A stretch of 64,000 nt of DNA from Parvibaculaceae bacterium PLY_AMNH_Bact1 (GCA_032881465.1 CP126168.1:2294001-2358000), one strand, 5' to 3'; positions 1-9,087 are shown, numbered from the stretch's first letter. Made by a program: numbers and translations. The notes: generated by a model from the sequence alone, not told the origin.

Positions 1-1
1 C

Positions 2-685
2 TATGCGCCCCTTAAGTCATTCCTTGAGGGCCAAGGGTATGAGGTCAAGAGCGAGATCGGGGCGGTGGACGTTGTCGCTCGGCGCGGCGAGGAAGAACCA
101 CTCATTGTCGAGATGAAAACCGGCTTCACCTTGTCAGTGATCCACCAGGCAGTTGCGCGCCAAGCAATCAGTGACATTGTCTACATCGCTGTTCCGCGAG
201 GAACTGGCACCCCTTTTAGAAAATCTCTGAAGGCCAATACATCGCTTTGCCGCCGGCTGGGGCTAGGCCTGATCACCATTCGGCTGAAAGACGGATTTGT
301 TGAAACCCATGCAGACCCCAGCCCCTATGCCCCGCGCAAATCGAAAAGCAAAAAGACGGACCTGTTGCGAGAATTTGCAAAGCGCACCGGCGACCCGAAC
401 AAAGGCGGCTCAACGCGCCGGGGCCTCGTGACAGCCTATCGCCAGGACGCCCTTCGCTGCCTCCAGGTTCTGAGCGACCAAGGCCCCACAAAAGCCGCAG
501 AGGTTTCAAAAGCATCAGGCGTCGAAAAGGCCCGTCGGTTGATGGCTGACAATCACTATGGGTGGTTCGAAAGGGTTGAGACAGGCATCTATGCGCTCAG
601 CAGCAATGGGCTGAAAGCAGCGAGAGAATACCACGGCACCCTCGCCGAGCTAACGCCACGCGCCCCGCCCACTGAGGCACCTTGA
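2..685 (+). CDS. DUF2161-family PD-(D/E)XK phosphodiesterase-like protein (5' end outside window)
   Basis: The frame is open to the first base of the window, so the gene is truncated at its 5' end. A GTG at 65 is inside conserved sequence and is unlikely to be the start. I recognise the DUF2161 family: an N-terminal PD-(D/E)XK-like core (Asp in AVDVVARRG, then Glu-Met-Lys in IVEMKTG), the segment SLKANTSLCRRLGLGLITIR, and the C-terminal block GGSTRRGLVTAYRQDALRC followed by a winged-helix-like part ending in DNHYGWFERVETGIYAL. The fold predicts a metal-dependent phosphodiesterase or nuclease, but the substrate of the family is unknown to me. It stands alone, followed by a 96-bp gap and an MFS gene. 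The family call is confident and the biochemical role is inference. Confidence 0.85.
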   Translation, partial: YAPLKSFLEGQGYEVKSEIGAVDVVARRGEEEPLIVEMKTGFTLSVIHQAVARQAISDIVYIAVPRGTGTPFRKSLKANTSLCRRLGLGLITIRLKDGFVETHADPSPYAPRKSKSKKTDLLREFAKRTGDPNKGGSTRRGLVTAYRQDALRCLQVLSDQGPTKAAEVSKASGVEKARRLMADNHYGWFERVETGIYALSSNGLKAAREYHGTLAELTPRAPPTEAP

Positions 686-781
686 CTGCAAACACCCTCC
701 TCAAACCCGCTCGAACGGAGCTATACCTGCCTTGCGAGACCCATTAGTCTGATCTGAGATTTCGGGTGGGGGGATTCGGCC

Positions 782-1999
782 ATGACTACACGCACACCGG
801 GGCGCCACGCACTGGCTTTTGTCTTGGTCACCATTCTGATCGACACTATTGGCTTTGGCATTATCATTCCGGTGATCCCGGAACTGATCATGGAGCTGTC
901 AGGCGAGCCTATCTCTGCAGCCGCTGGCTATGGCGGACTCATGCTCTTCTCGTTTGCCGCCGCCCACTTCATATTCGCGCCAGTTATGGGAAATCTAGCC
1001 GACCGTTTTGGGCGGCGTCCGATCCTTCTGATATCACTTCTGGCGCTTGGTATTGATTATCTCATCATGGCCTTCGCCCCATCGCTCTTCTGGCTATTCC
1101 TGGGCCGGGTTTTCGCGGGCATGTTCGGAGCAACTTTCGCAACAGCGAATGCCTATGTGACCGACGTCTCGCCGCCGGAAAAACGCGCACAAAACTTTGG
1201 GCTCACAGGTGCCGCCTGGGGATTGGGATTTATCATCGGGCCGGTGATTGGCGGGTTCCTAGGTGAAATAGGTCCTCGCATTCCCTTCTTTGCCGCCTCT
1301 GCAATCGCTTTCATCAACGTCGCTTACGGATTCCTGGTTTTGCCTGAAACGCTGAAAGACCAAGATCGACGGACCTTTGAATGGAAACGGGCCAATCCCA
1401 TTGGCGCCCTCGCCCATTTCAGAGCTTATCCGGTATTGTTGGGACTGGTGAGCGCAACCATCCTGTTCCAGCTGGCCCACGACGCAAACCCGGCAGTGTT
1501 CACCTATTTTGCGATTCATCAGTTCAACTGGAGTGAGCGGGAGATCGGCTTTGCTCTCGGCTTTGTTGGGGTCACTGTAATTTTCAGCCAAACAGTCCTC
1601 ATTCGATTAACTGTCGAGAGATTTGGCGAAGTCAATTCAGCCTTTATCGGATTGGCGATTGCTGCGATCGGTTTTGCTGCCCTCGGCATGGCAACAACAA
1701 CGTGGATGGCCTACCTCGCCTTGGTCCCCATGGCCTTAATGGGTCTTGCCATGCCCGCAATCCGAAGCCTCATGGCTGCTCGGGTGCCAGACAATGCCCA
1801 GGGAGAGTTGCAAGGTGCGCTCTCCAGCCTGATGGGCCTTACAATGATCGCTGCACCCTTGCTCATGACGCAACTCTTTCGCACCTTCACGGCTGAAGAT
1901 GCCCCCTTTCAACTTCCTGGCGCCCCCTATTTTGCTGCGGCTTTCCTCATGGTTTCCGCCGCTTTGGTCCTGTCCCGACATGCCCGCAACCATTCGTAA
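782..1999 (+). CDS. TCR/Tet-type MFS transporter
   Basis: This is a 405-residue inner-membrane major facilitator of the tetracycline-resistance (TetA/TCR) branch, predicted to have 12 transmembrane helices and to work as a drug/proton antiporter. The start of TM1 contains DTIGFGIIIPVIPELI. The MFS motif A is present after TM2 as GNLADRFGRRPILL (about residues 64-77). The TM4-5 region has GRVFAGMFGATFATANAY and GLGFIIGPVIGGFLG, the TCR antiporter signature. The ATG follows a purine-rich GGTGGGGGGATT ribosome site. The substrate cannot be read from sequence, and many chromosomal members do not confer tetracycline resistance. No regulator is adjacent. Confidence 0.85.
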   Translation: MTTRTPGRHALAFVLVTILIDTIGFGIIIPVIPELIMELSGEPISAAAGYGGLMLFSFAAAHFIFAPVMGNLADRFGRRPILLISLLALGIDYLIMAFAPSLFWLFLGRVFAGMFGATFATANAYVTDVSPPEKRAQNFGLTGAAWGLGFIIGPVIGGFLGEIGPRIPFFAASAIAFINVAYGFLVLPETLKDQDRRTFEWKRANPIGALAHFRAYPVLLGLVSATILFQLAHDANPAVFTYFAIHQFNWSEREIGFALGFVGVTVIFSQTVLIRLTVERFGEVNSAFIGLAIAAIGFAALGMATTTWMAYLALVPMALMGLAMPAIRSLMAARVPDNAQGELQGALSSLMGLTMIAAPLLMTQLFRTFTAEDAPFQLPGAPYFAAAFLMVSAALVLSRHARNHS

Positions 2000-2047
2000 C
2001 AAAATGTTGCAATCGCGACACATTCTTAGAATAACTTGCGAACGTTG

Positions 2048-2064
2048 TTGAAAATCAATTGCAA
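2048..2064. promoter_or_regulatory. Candidate Fur-type operator upstream of the iron operon
   Basis: The 17-bp TTGAAAATCAATTGCAA is an imperfect palindrome (8-1-8, six of eight arm positions matching). It resembles the TTGCAAATnATTTGCAA-like Fur boxes of alphaproteobacteria. It lies 82 bp before the porin start. A second, perfect short palindrome, ATTCTTAGAAT, lies at 2022-2032. Assignment to Fur rather than RirA or Irr is inference from the imelysin/di-heme genes downstream. Confidence 0.4.
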
Positions 2065-2145
2065 GTACAGAGTGTCGAGCCTACCCCTACTCCCAGATTT
2101 TGACTCCGGCGCCCTTTAAAGAGGCGCCAAAATTGATGGGACATC

Positions 2146-3231
2146 ATGAAAAAGACTCTGAAAAAAGTCGCACTTGGCGGCGCTGCCCTTACCCTCCTCC
2201 CTGCAGCCGCCATGGCCGAAACCTCGTACCCTCGCATCGAAGCCGTGATCCCGGTTGAGATTGAGCATGATTATGCTTTCGACTCAGATGTGCAGGCGAA
2301 TGAGCTTCACAACACGTTTGCCGTAATTGAGCCTGAAGTCTCCATCCAGTTCTCAGAAAACTGGTCAATCGAAGCCGGTCTCGTTTTTGAAAATGTGAAC
2401 GATCCAGTGGATGACCGCTTCTTCGAAGACCAGGGCCTCTTCATCGAACAATTGTTCCTGCAATATGCTGGGGACAATTTCACGGTCATCGCCGGTAAGT
2501 TCAATCCTGTCTTCGGTATCGCCTGGGACCGCGCTCCCGGCATCTATGGTGTCGACTTTGCTGAAGATTATGAAATCACCGAACGCATTGGTTTCGGCGC
2601 TGACTACACATTCGGCAGTGAAACATCCGGCGAGCACACCGTCTCCGCATCAACATTCTTTGCAGACACATCTTTCCTCGCGCAAACCTTCATTAACAGC
2701 CGTGGACAGCCACGGATTGGTGATGGCGGCCCAAGCAACACCGAAGATTTCTCTTCTTTCGCAGTAAGCCTGGACAGTGAAGGCGTTCCTGCCCTTGGTG
2801 GCCTTGGCTACACATTAGGTGTCTCCCATCAGGCTGAAGGCCGCGGAAACACAGACGACCAGTTGGGCCTTGCTGCAGGTATCTTTGGCAGCTTCGACCT
2901 CACCGAGACAATCACATTCGAACCAGTCATTGAATATGTGTACCTGGAAAACTCTGGCGCAACCGTCGCTGACACTGACTACCTCACTGTAGGGGGCGCT
3001 TTTCTTCACGGACCATGGAACCTGTCTCTTTCCTACACGGGCCGAAATATGGATCCAAACACAGCCGGTGCTACGGACGTCGAAGACCACCTCTTCCAGG
3101 CATCAACCGGCTATGCGTTTGAAAACGGTCTGACAGCAGACTTCGGCTATCGCTTCGCGGAAGAAGGTCGCGTCGACACACACATTTTAGGCCTGCTCTT
3201 CACCTACGAACTGGAAGTTTCGACCAACTAA
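2146..3231 (+). CDS. Outer-membrane beta-barrel porin, first gene of iron-linked operon
   Basis: The 361-residue product has a clear Sec signal peptide (MKKTLKKVALGGAALTLLPA, cleavage after AMA near residue 24). The mature part is rich in alternating polar/hydrophobic strands with aromatic girdle residues, typical of a porin-like barrel. It has no TonB box or plug domain, so it is not a TonB-dependent receptor. It may belong to the LbtU/OprB-like porins, but I cannot fix the family. It is 37 bp upstream of an imelysin gene and probably shares its transcript. Its likely role is to let an iron complex or small solute into the periplasm for the downstream proteins, which is inference from context. 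The last residues do not end in the usual aromatic. Confidence 0.7.
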   Translation: MKKTLKKVALGGAALTLLPAAAMAETSYPRIEAVIPVEIEHDYAFDSDVQANELHNTFAVIEPEVSIQFSENWSIEAGLVFENVNDPVDDRFFEDQGLFIEQLFLQYAGDNFTVIAGKFNPVFGIAWDRAPGIYGVDFAEDYEITERIGFGADYTFGSETSGEHTVSASTFFADTSFLAQTFINSRGQPRIGDGGPSNTEDFSSFAVSLDSEGVPALGGLGYTLGVSHQAEGRGNTDDQLGLAAGIFGSFDLTETITFEPVIEYVYLENSGATVADTDYLTVGGAFLHGPWNLSLSYTGRNMDPNTAGATDVEDHLFQASTGYAFENGLTADFGYRFAEEGRVDTHILGLLFTYELEVSTN

Positions 3232-3268
3232 GTCGATACCCCTGTTCTCCATTTCAAGGAAAAGAGAC

Positions 3269-4534
3269 ATGAACAAACTCTCCCTTACCATTGCTGCTGG
3301 TGCCTTCTTGGCATCAGCACCGATGGCGTCAGCTGCAGAGCCCGCTGATATTTTGGCAACTTATGCAGACATCGCGGAAGCTGGATATACAGACTCGCTG
3401 ACAACCGCCCAGACGCTGAAATCTGCTATCGCGGCTCTCATTGCATCCCCTTCGGATGAAACACTTGGCGCAGCAAAAGAAGCATGGGTTGCAGCCCGCG
3501 TTCCCTATCAGCAGACAGAAGCCTACCGCTTTGGCAACGTCATCGTTGATGAGTGGGAAGGCAAAGTAAACGCCTGGCCGCTTGATGAAGGTCTGATCGA
3601 CTATGTCGACGCTGATGCCTACGGTGAAGAGAGCGACGAAAACGCTTATTACGCCGCCAACATCATTGCGAACGAAAAGCTCACAATTGGTGGTCGCGAG
3701 ATTGACGCCACCAACATCACGCCAGAATTGCTTCAGAGCCTGCATGAGATTGACGAAGTCGAGGCAAATGTCGCAACCGGTTACCACGCCATCGAGTTTC
3801 TTCTTTGGGGTCAGGATCTGAACGGCACAGACGCTGGTGCTGGCAACCGTCCCGCAACTGATTACGCATCAGGCGATGCCTGCACAGGCGGAAATTGTGA
3901 TCGTCGGGCAGCCTATCTGGTTGCAGCAACCGATCTCATGATCTCAGATCTCGAAGAAATGGTTGCAGCCTGGGGTGACAATGGTCCAGCCCGCGCCGCA
4001 CTTGGCGATGGCAAAGAAGGCCTCGGCATCATTCTGACAGGTCTTGGCAGCCTCTCCTACGGCGAGCTTGCAGGTGAGCGCATGCGCCTTGGCCTCATGC
4101 TTCATGATCCTGAAGAGGAACATGATTGCTTTGCAGACAATACACATGACTCCCACTATTACGACGCACTGGGCATCTCCAATGTCTATCGCGGAAGCTA
4201 TACGCGGGTTGACGGCACAATTGTCAGCGGCGCCAGCCTTTCTGATCTGGTACGCAGCGTATCAGCCGATCTAGACGCGGAAATGGTCGCAAAGCTTGAG
4301 GCAACTCAGGCCGCAATGCGCGTCATGAAGGACAAAGCCGATAGCGGCGAAATGGCCTATGACCAGATGATCGGTGAAGGAAATGACGTAGGCAACGCAA
4401 TCGTTCAAGCTGCGATTGACGGCCTTGTTGATCAGACCCGCACCATCGAGCGCATCGTTGCAACAATAGAGCTCGACCAGATCGAGATCGAAGGATCAGA
4501 CAGCCTCGACAATCCCGAAGCTGTCTTCCAGTAA
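3269..4534 (+). CDS. Imelysin-family (peptidase M75) periplasmic protein
   Basis: This is a 421-residue exported protein with a signal peptide ending ASA near residue 22. The imelysin signature GxHxxE is intact as G171-Y-H173-A-I-E176, followed by FLLWGQDLNG. The family has a four-helix repeat fold and is iron-regulated in several bacteria. The peptidase activity claimed for the founder is doubtful for most members, and binding of iron or an iron complex is the more common view. Other conserved blocks are EAWVAARVPYQQTEAYRFGN and GELAGERMRLGLMLHDPEEEHDCFADNT. RBS AAGGAAAAGAG lies before the ATG. A strong hairpin follows the gene at 4670-4703. Confidence 0.9.
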   Translation: MNKLSLTIAAGAFLASAPMASAAEPADILATYADIAEAGYTDSLTTAQTLKSAIAALIASPSDETLGAAKEAWVAARVPYQQTEAYRFGNVIVDEWEGKVNAWPLDEGLIDYVDADAYGEESDENAYYAANIIANEKLTIGGREIDATNITPELLQSLHEIDEVEANVATGYHAIEFLLWGQDLNGTDAGAGNRPATDYASGDACTGGNCDRRAAYLVAATDLMISDLEEMVAAWGDNGPARAALGDGKEGLGIILTGLGSLSYGELAGERMRLGLMLHDPEEEHDCFADNTHDSHYYDALGISNVYRGSYTRVDGTIVSGASLSDLVRSVSADLDAEMVAKLEATQAAMRVMKDKADSGEMAYDQMIGEGNDVGNAIVQAAIDGLVDQTRTIERIVATIELDQIEIEGSDSLDNPEAVFQ

Positions 4535-4669
4535 GCTTTATTCGCAGTGAAGCCTCCCTCCTAGAAGCATTCTGGATAAGCGGGCCGGTGTCCCTCCAGA
4601 AACACATCGAATGGAGTGAGTTAGAGCCTCGTTTCGCAATATGCAGACGAAACTCTAAGAAAAGCGACA

Positions 4670-4711
4670 GGCCCGATGCCAATCCTCCATGCGGCATCGG
4701 GCCACATTTTT
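4670..4711 (+). terminator. Intrinsic terminator or attenuator inside the iron operon
   Basis: GGCCCGATGCC (4670-4680) pairs perfectly with GGCATCGGGCC (4693-4703), an 11-bp stem with a 12-nt loop, and ACATTTTT follows. It sits between the first imelysin and the di-heme gene, only a few bases before the GGAGG ribosome site at 4716-4720. It could reduce transcription of the last three genes relative to porin plus imelysin. A weaker bulged hairpin lies at about 4621-4659. Confidence 0.75.
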
Positions 4712-4725
4712 GCATGGAGGTCTTG

Positions 4726-6234
4726 TTGCGTATAATTCTCAGAGTGAGTAACAAATTAAACATAGTGAGCCTCGCGACTGCGCTCGTCCTTGCCTCTCCT
4801 GCTGCCGCAGAGATGACGGCAGAGGAGCGCGCGAGGATTCTGGCCCCCACGACGGACTTCAGTTCCGCAGAGCCCCACGAACATTTGCCTGGTGGGCTCA
4901 CCACGAACACACGACGCTTTGACAGAGAAGCTTTTTCACAACCCTCCCAAAATATGAGTTTCGAAGCCCGCGGTGATTTCTTCATCGGCAACGGCTTTTT
5001 TAAACGCCTATGGGTCACGGCCCCCAGCTCAACGACGTCTGCCGACGGTCTGGGTCCCCTTTACAACGCCCGTGCCTGCCAGCGTTGCCACCTAAAAGAC
5101 GGACGCGGCCACCCCCCCGCAAATGCAGACGACAATGCAGTCTCCATGTTTTTGCGCGTGTCGATTCCCCCTCAGACCGACGAGCAGAAACAAGCCATCG
5201 CCGATCACCTGATCAATATCGTGCCCGAACCCACATATGGCGGACAGCTGCAGGACATCGCCATTCCCGGCCATGCCGCAGAAGGCCGCATGGTGATTAA
5301 GTACACCGATGCAGAAGTGACCTTTGCAGACGGGGAAACTGTCACGCTGAGACAACCAAGCTACAGTTTTACTGATCTGGGATATGGCCCTCTGCACGAG
5401 GACGCTCTTTTCTCACCCCGTATCGCCTCGCCGATGGTGGGTCTCGGGCTCCTGGAAGCCATCGCTGAAGAAGACATTCTTGCCACAACTGATCCAGGCG
5501 ACGCCAACGGTGACGGCATTTCAGGTACACATAAATACATTTGGAGCCGCGCGCAGGAGCGCGTCATGCTCGCCCGCTTTGGTTGGAAACTGGGCAATCC
5601 CACAATCGAAGACCAGTCATCCGACGCCATGGCAGGCGATATTGGGATCTCCAATCCCCTCTTTACGGCCCACAATGGCGATTGCACCACCAATCAGCCC
5701 ACATGCCTGGAGGCACCGGCAGGTGTTGGTGGTCCCGGTGGAGACTTAGAAGCATCGGCAGAGGTGATGGATAAGATTTTCTTCTATTCCAGGCACCTGG
5801 CCGTACCCGCCCGCCGAAATGTAGACGACCGCCAAGTGCTGCGCGGCAAGGAACTGTTCTATCAGGCGAATTGCACCAGCTGCCACACGCCCAAACATGC
5901 CACCCGCAACGATGACGACGTGGACCCCGCCCTTCGTGGTCAACTCATCTGGCCTTATACAGACCTATTGCTTCACGACATGGGCGAAGGCCTGGCTGAC
6001 GGACGTCCTGAAGGAACGGCAACAGGCGCAGAGTGGCGCACTGCCCCGCTCTGGGGCATCGGCATGACAGAAAGGGTCAATGGTCATACGTTCTTCCTCC
6101 ATGACGGGCGGGCCCGAAACCTCACAGAAGCCATTTTGTGGCATGGTGGCGAGGCGATGGCCGCGCGGGAAGCCTTCCGCACCTTGAACAAACCAGACAG
6201 GGATGCTCTCATTGCCTTTCTTGAAAGCCTTTAA
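4726..6234 (+). CDS. Di-heme c-type oxidoreductase, DUF1111 family
   Basis: This is a periplasmic di-heme cytochrome c protein of about 502 residues (DUF1111/DHOR family, often labelled thiol oxidoreductase). Two CxxCH haem sites are visible, C118-Q-R-C-H and C383-T-S-C-H, numbered from the chosen start. Near the C terminus are FLHDGRARNLTEAILWHGGE and a short helix, as in the family. The start is uncertain: TTG 4726 has GGAGG five bases upstream and gives a good signal peptide ending SPAAA, while ATG 4714 and GTG 4744 are alternatives. The gene lies between two imelysins, a known gene neighbourhood in iron-responsive loci. Its reaction is not established; it may change the redox state of periplasmic iron. 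It overlaps the next gene by 32 bp. Confidence 0.88.
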   Translation: MRIILRVSNKLNIVSLATALVLASPAAAEMTAEERARILAPTTDFSSAEPHEHLPGGLTTNTRRFDREAFSQPSQNMSFEARGDFFIGNGFFKRLWVTAPSSTTSADGLGPLYNARACQRCHLKDGRGHPPANADDNAVSMFLRVSIPPQTDEQKQAIADHLINIVPEPTYGGQLQDIAIPGHAAEGRMVIKYTDAEVTFADGETVTLRQPSYSFTDLGYGPLHEDALFSPRIASPMVGLGLLEAIAEEDILATTDPGDANGDGISGTHKYIWSRAQERVMLARFGWKLGNPTIEDQSSDAMAGDIGISNPLFTAHNGDCTTNQPTCLEAPAGVGGPGGDLEASAEVMDKIFFYSRHLAVPARRNVDDRQVLRGKELFYQANCTSCHTPKHATRNDDDVDPALRGQLIWPYTDLLLHDMGEGLADGRPEGTATGAEWRTAPLWGIGMTERVNGHTFFLHDGRARNLTEAILWHGGEAMAAREAFRTLNKPDRDALIAFLESL

Positions 6235-7324
6235 GCGCACCCTCAAGTGTACGTCGGCAACGCTGTTGCTAAGTGGCACTTTACTGTCACCGGCGTCAGC
6301 CGATGCGATTAGCACCGATCAAGCGACAGCGCTCATCGCAGCACTTACAGACCAACTGGTTGTTCCTGCCTACACCGAACTCGCAGAAGAAAGCAGCCAA
6401 CTCGTAGAAGTTCTCGATTCCTATTGCGCAGCACCGAACACCGGTGATCGCTCGAAGGTCGAAACCCAATTCCACTCGACAATGGATGCCTGGCAGAGGG
6501 CGCAGATCATCCAGTTCGGCCCCATCTATGAAAACAAAGGCCCTGCCCGAATTCAGTTTTGGCCGGACAAGCGCGGAACAGGACAACGGCAATTGCGCCA
6601 GGTCTTGAACAATCAGGACGAGACAGTCCTGCCATCCGGCGCTTTGGCAGAAAAGAGCGTCGCGCTCGGCGACCTGCAGGCTCTGGAATACGTTCTCTAC
6701 AACGATCCTGAACTAACAACTCAGCCAGACAGTTTTGCCTGTCACTACGCCCTTGCAATCGCACGCAATCAGGAGGTGCATGCTGCCGACATCGTTCAAA
6801 TGTGGGTCGGGGCAGACAGTTACCGTGATCAGGTCCTAAACGCTGCAGACGGCACCGACGTCTTCTTCGATGAAAAAGAAGCTGCGAGTCGGTTCCTCAA
6901 TGATATGGCTGGTGCAATTGATGTTATCCGGCTGCAGAAAATAGACCGGCCTATGGGCCTCACCATCACCGGTGCACGTCCCAAACGGACGGAGAACTGG
7001 CGTAGCGGGAGGTCTCTGCGCAATATTCAACTCAATCTGGAAAGCGTACAGCACTTCCTCGCTGTCGAGGATGGCTTTGGGGACGTGCTTAGCGATATTG
7101 GGAAAGAAACAACGTCACAGGCCGCGCAACAATTGATAAGCGAAATCCTCGGCCACCTCGCCGCATTTGACCAACCAATGTCTAAACTTGTCGCGAACCC
7201 AGACGCCCGCGGCGACCTGGAAAGCCTACTAACCAAGCTACGCAGTCTTCAGTCTCTTGTGAGAGAGCAATTGGCTCAAGATTTAGGGCTTGTCCCCGGC
7301 TTCAACGCGACGGACGGCGACTGA
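6203..7324 (+). CDS. Second imelysin-family protein, degenerate GxHxxE
   Basis: The 373-residue exported protein has a signal peptide ending PASA near residue 33. It belongs to the imelysin superfamily by its layout and by its place in the imelysin - DUF1111 - imelysin - DUF1513 order. At the position of the GxHxxE site it has GDLQALEYVLYND, so the histidine is absent while the glutamate is kept. Metal binding, if any, must differ from the first imelysin. It overlaps the end of the di-heme gene by 32 bp and the start of the DUF1513 gene by one base (TGATG), indicating translational coupling. The two copies are distant paralogues rather than a recent duplication. Confidence 0.85.
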   Translation: MLSLPFLKAFKRTLKCTSATLLLSGTLLSPASADAISTDQATALIAALTDQLVVPAYTELAEESSQLVEVLDSYCAAPNTGDRSKVETQFHSTMDAWQRAQIIQFGPIYENKGPARIQFWPDKRGTGQRQLRQVLNNQDETVLPSGALAEKSVALGDLQALEYVLYNDPELTTQPDSFACHYALAIARNQEVHAADIVQMWVGADSYRDQVLNAADGTDVFFDEKEAASRFLNDMAGAIDVIRLQKIDRPMGLTITGARPKRTENWRSGRSLRNIQLNLESVQHFLAVEDGFGDVLSDIGKETTSQAAQQLISEILGHLAAFDQPMSKLVANPDARGDLESLLTKLRSLQSLVREQLAQDLGLVPGFNATDGD

Positions 7325-8412
7325 TGGAGCTCTCACGCAGACATATCTTGCAAGGATCTGTGGCTGCAGCAATGACTGCCGCTCCTCTACCCGTGATCGC
7401 CGACGACGCAAAAACACGTTGGATGGGGTGCAGACAGGTGGACGACACCCACTTCGCGACTCTCTTTGATGACACCGGTCATGTACATCTTGATGTACAG
7501 CTACCTGGGCGTGGACACGGCATCCTGCCCTCGTCTGACGGACAGCGTGTTGCCATCATGGCGCGAAGACCTGATCGGTTTGCCTTAGTCGTCGATCTGA
7601 GCACTGGTGATGTGCTTCACCAACTGACTGCAAGCGCCGGCCATCACTTCTATGGTCACGGATGTTTCTCAAGCGACGGCACCCTATTCTACACAAGCGA
7701 AAACCACTACGAGACCGGCAACGGTGTCATCGGCGTGCGGGATGCTAACAAGGGTTTTGAACTCCTCGGACATTTTGCAAGCGGCGGCATCGGCCCTCAC
7801 GAGATCTTGCTGACAGCTGATGGGAAGTCACTCGCCATTGCCAATGGCGGCATACGCACCCATCCGGACACAGACCGTTCAAAGCTCAATCTTGAGACGA
7901 TGGCGCCCTCGCTCACCTTCGTAGACTCCACAACCGGCGAGTTGGCATCACGCCACACGTTAGACCCTGAACACCACCAGCTTTCAATCCGGCACCTGGC
8001 AACAGGACCAAACGGCATAGCAGCAGCGCTTCAATATGAGGGGCCAAAAAGAAATAGAGTCCCCCTATTGGCCCTATTCGATGGCTCCCACCTGACACTT
8101 GCAGACACACCCACAACAGTGGCCAAGGCCATGCGAAACTACGCTGGCAGCGTCACTTTCGATGCAAGCGGCGAAATCATCGCGCTGACATGTCCGCGCG
8201 GAAACCTAGTCTCTTTCTGGTCTTCAGACGACGGAACCTATCTGGGTGCTCATACAGCCCGCGACGTGTGTGGCATTGCGCCACTAGAAAACCCAGGGCA
8301 CTTTGCCCTCACGGCTGGAGCCATCACCTTCCAGGCGACGTTGGCAACCACAAAAACCACTGCACAATTTGCAGACACGCAGTGGGACAACCATCTGGTC
8401 GCTATCGCCTGA
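7324..8412 (+). CDS. DUF1513 exported beta-propeller-like protein (Tat substrate)
   Basis: This 362-residue protein begins with a twin-arginine signal (SRRHIL at residues 4-9, then a hydrophobic stretch to about residue 27). That fits export in folded state, possibly with a metal. The rest matches DUF1513, a seven-bladed WD-like propeller: repeated blocks such as GRGHGILPSSDGQRVAIMAR, GHGCFSSDGTLFYTSENHY and GIGPHEILLTADGKSLAIAN. It is the last gene of the porin-imelysin-DUF1111-imelysin operon, coupled by TGATG. The function is unknown, and the conserved histidines (GHG, FYGHG, GPHE) could hold a metal. No terminator is obvious after it. Confidence 0.88.
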   Translation: MELSRRHILQGSVAAAMTAAPLPVIADDAKTRWMGCRQVDDTHFATLFDDTGHVHLDVQLPGRGHGILPSSDGQRVAIMARRPDRFALVVDLSTGDVLHQLTASAGHHFYGHGCFSSDGTLFYTSENHYETGNGVIGVRDANKGFELLGHFASGGIGPHEILLTADGKSLAIANGGIRTHPDTDRSKLNLETMAPSLTFVDSTTGELASRHTLDPEHHQLSIRHLATGPNGIAAALQYEGPKRNRVPLLALFDGSHLTLADTPTTVAKAMRNYAGSVTFDASGEIIALTCPRGNLVSFWSSDDGTYLGAHTARDVCGIAPLENPGHFALTAGAITFQATLATTKTTAQFADTQWDNHLVAIA

Positions 8413-8461
8413 GTGCTATCTCTCATGTTACACGTTGGGTGCCCTGAAATAGGAGTGTCCA

Positions 8462-9082
8462 ATGACAGCTGACCACCAGATCACCTCTGTTGAAGAACTG
8501 GAAACGCTCTACGGCGCCGTCGTGCCCCGTGCCTTGAAGAAGGAGTTGGACTATCTCTCTGATCAGTATCAGGCCTTTGTCGACGCAGCACCCTTTGTCG
8601 TCGTCGCAACCTCTGGCCCTGAAGGACTGGATTGCTCACCCAGGGGAGATCCACCCGGATTTGTTCGCGTGCATGACAAATACACGGTCATGATGCCGGA
8701 CCGTCGCGGCAATAACCGCCTGGACACGCTTAAAAACATCGTGCGCGACCCGCGCATTTCACTACTTTTCATGATCCCGGGCGTAGGCGAGACTTTGCGC
8801 ATCAATGGGAAAGCAGAAATCACAACAGACCCAGAGCTTTGTGCGTCCTTTGCCATGCAGGGAAAGAATCCTAAGTCCGTGATCATCATCAAGATTGATA
8901 GTGTCTACTTCCAGTGCCAGAAGGCGCTAGCAAGGTCCAAACTCTGGCATCCTGACTCGATTGTTGATCGCTCGACCCTGCCAACAGCCGGGGACATGGC
9001 CGAAGCCATGTCGACTGAACCCTTTGACGGCAAAGCCTATGACGAAGGTTATCCCGAACATATGAAGAAGACGATCTACTGA
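8462..9082 (+). CDS. FMN-dependent PPOX-type flavoprotein (MSMEG_1061-like)
   Basis: This 206-residue cytosolic protein is of the pyridoxamine-phosphate-oxidase-like split barrel fold. The segments SPRGDPPGFVRV, PDRRGNNRLDTLKNI and LFMIPGVGETLRINGKAEI are diagnostic for the MSMEG_1061 group of FMN or F420-binding oxidoreductases. RBS AGGAG lies before the ATG. It starts 49 bp after the iron operon and may be read through from it, but nothing ties it to iron. The substrate is unknown. The stop codon is followed directly by a 43-bp palindromic repeat. Confidence 0.85.
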   Translation: MTADHQITSVEELETLYGAVVPRALKKELDYLSDQYQAFVDAAPFVVVATSGPEGLDCSPRGDPPGFVRVHDKYTVMMPDRRGNNRLDTLKNIVRDPRISLLFMIPGVGETLRINGKAEITTDPELCASFAMQGKNPKSVIIIKIDSVYFQCQKALARSKLWHPDSIVDRSTLPTAGDMAEAMSTEPFDGKAYDEGYPEHMKKTIY

Positions 9083-9087
9083 CCGGA

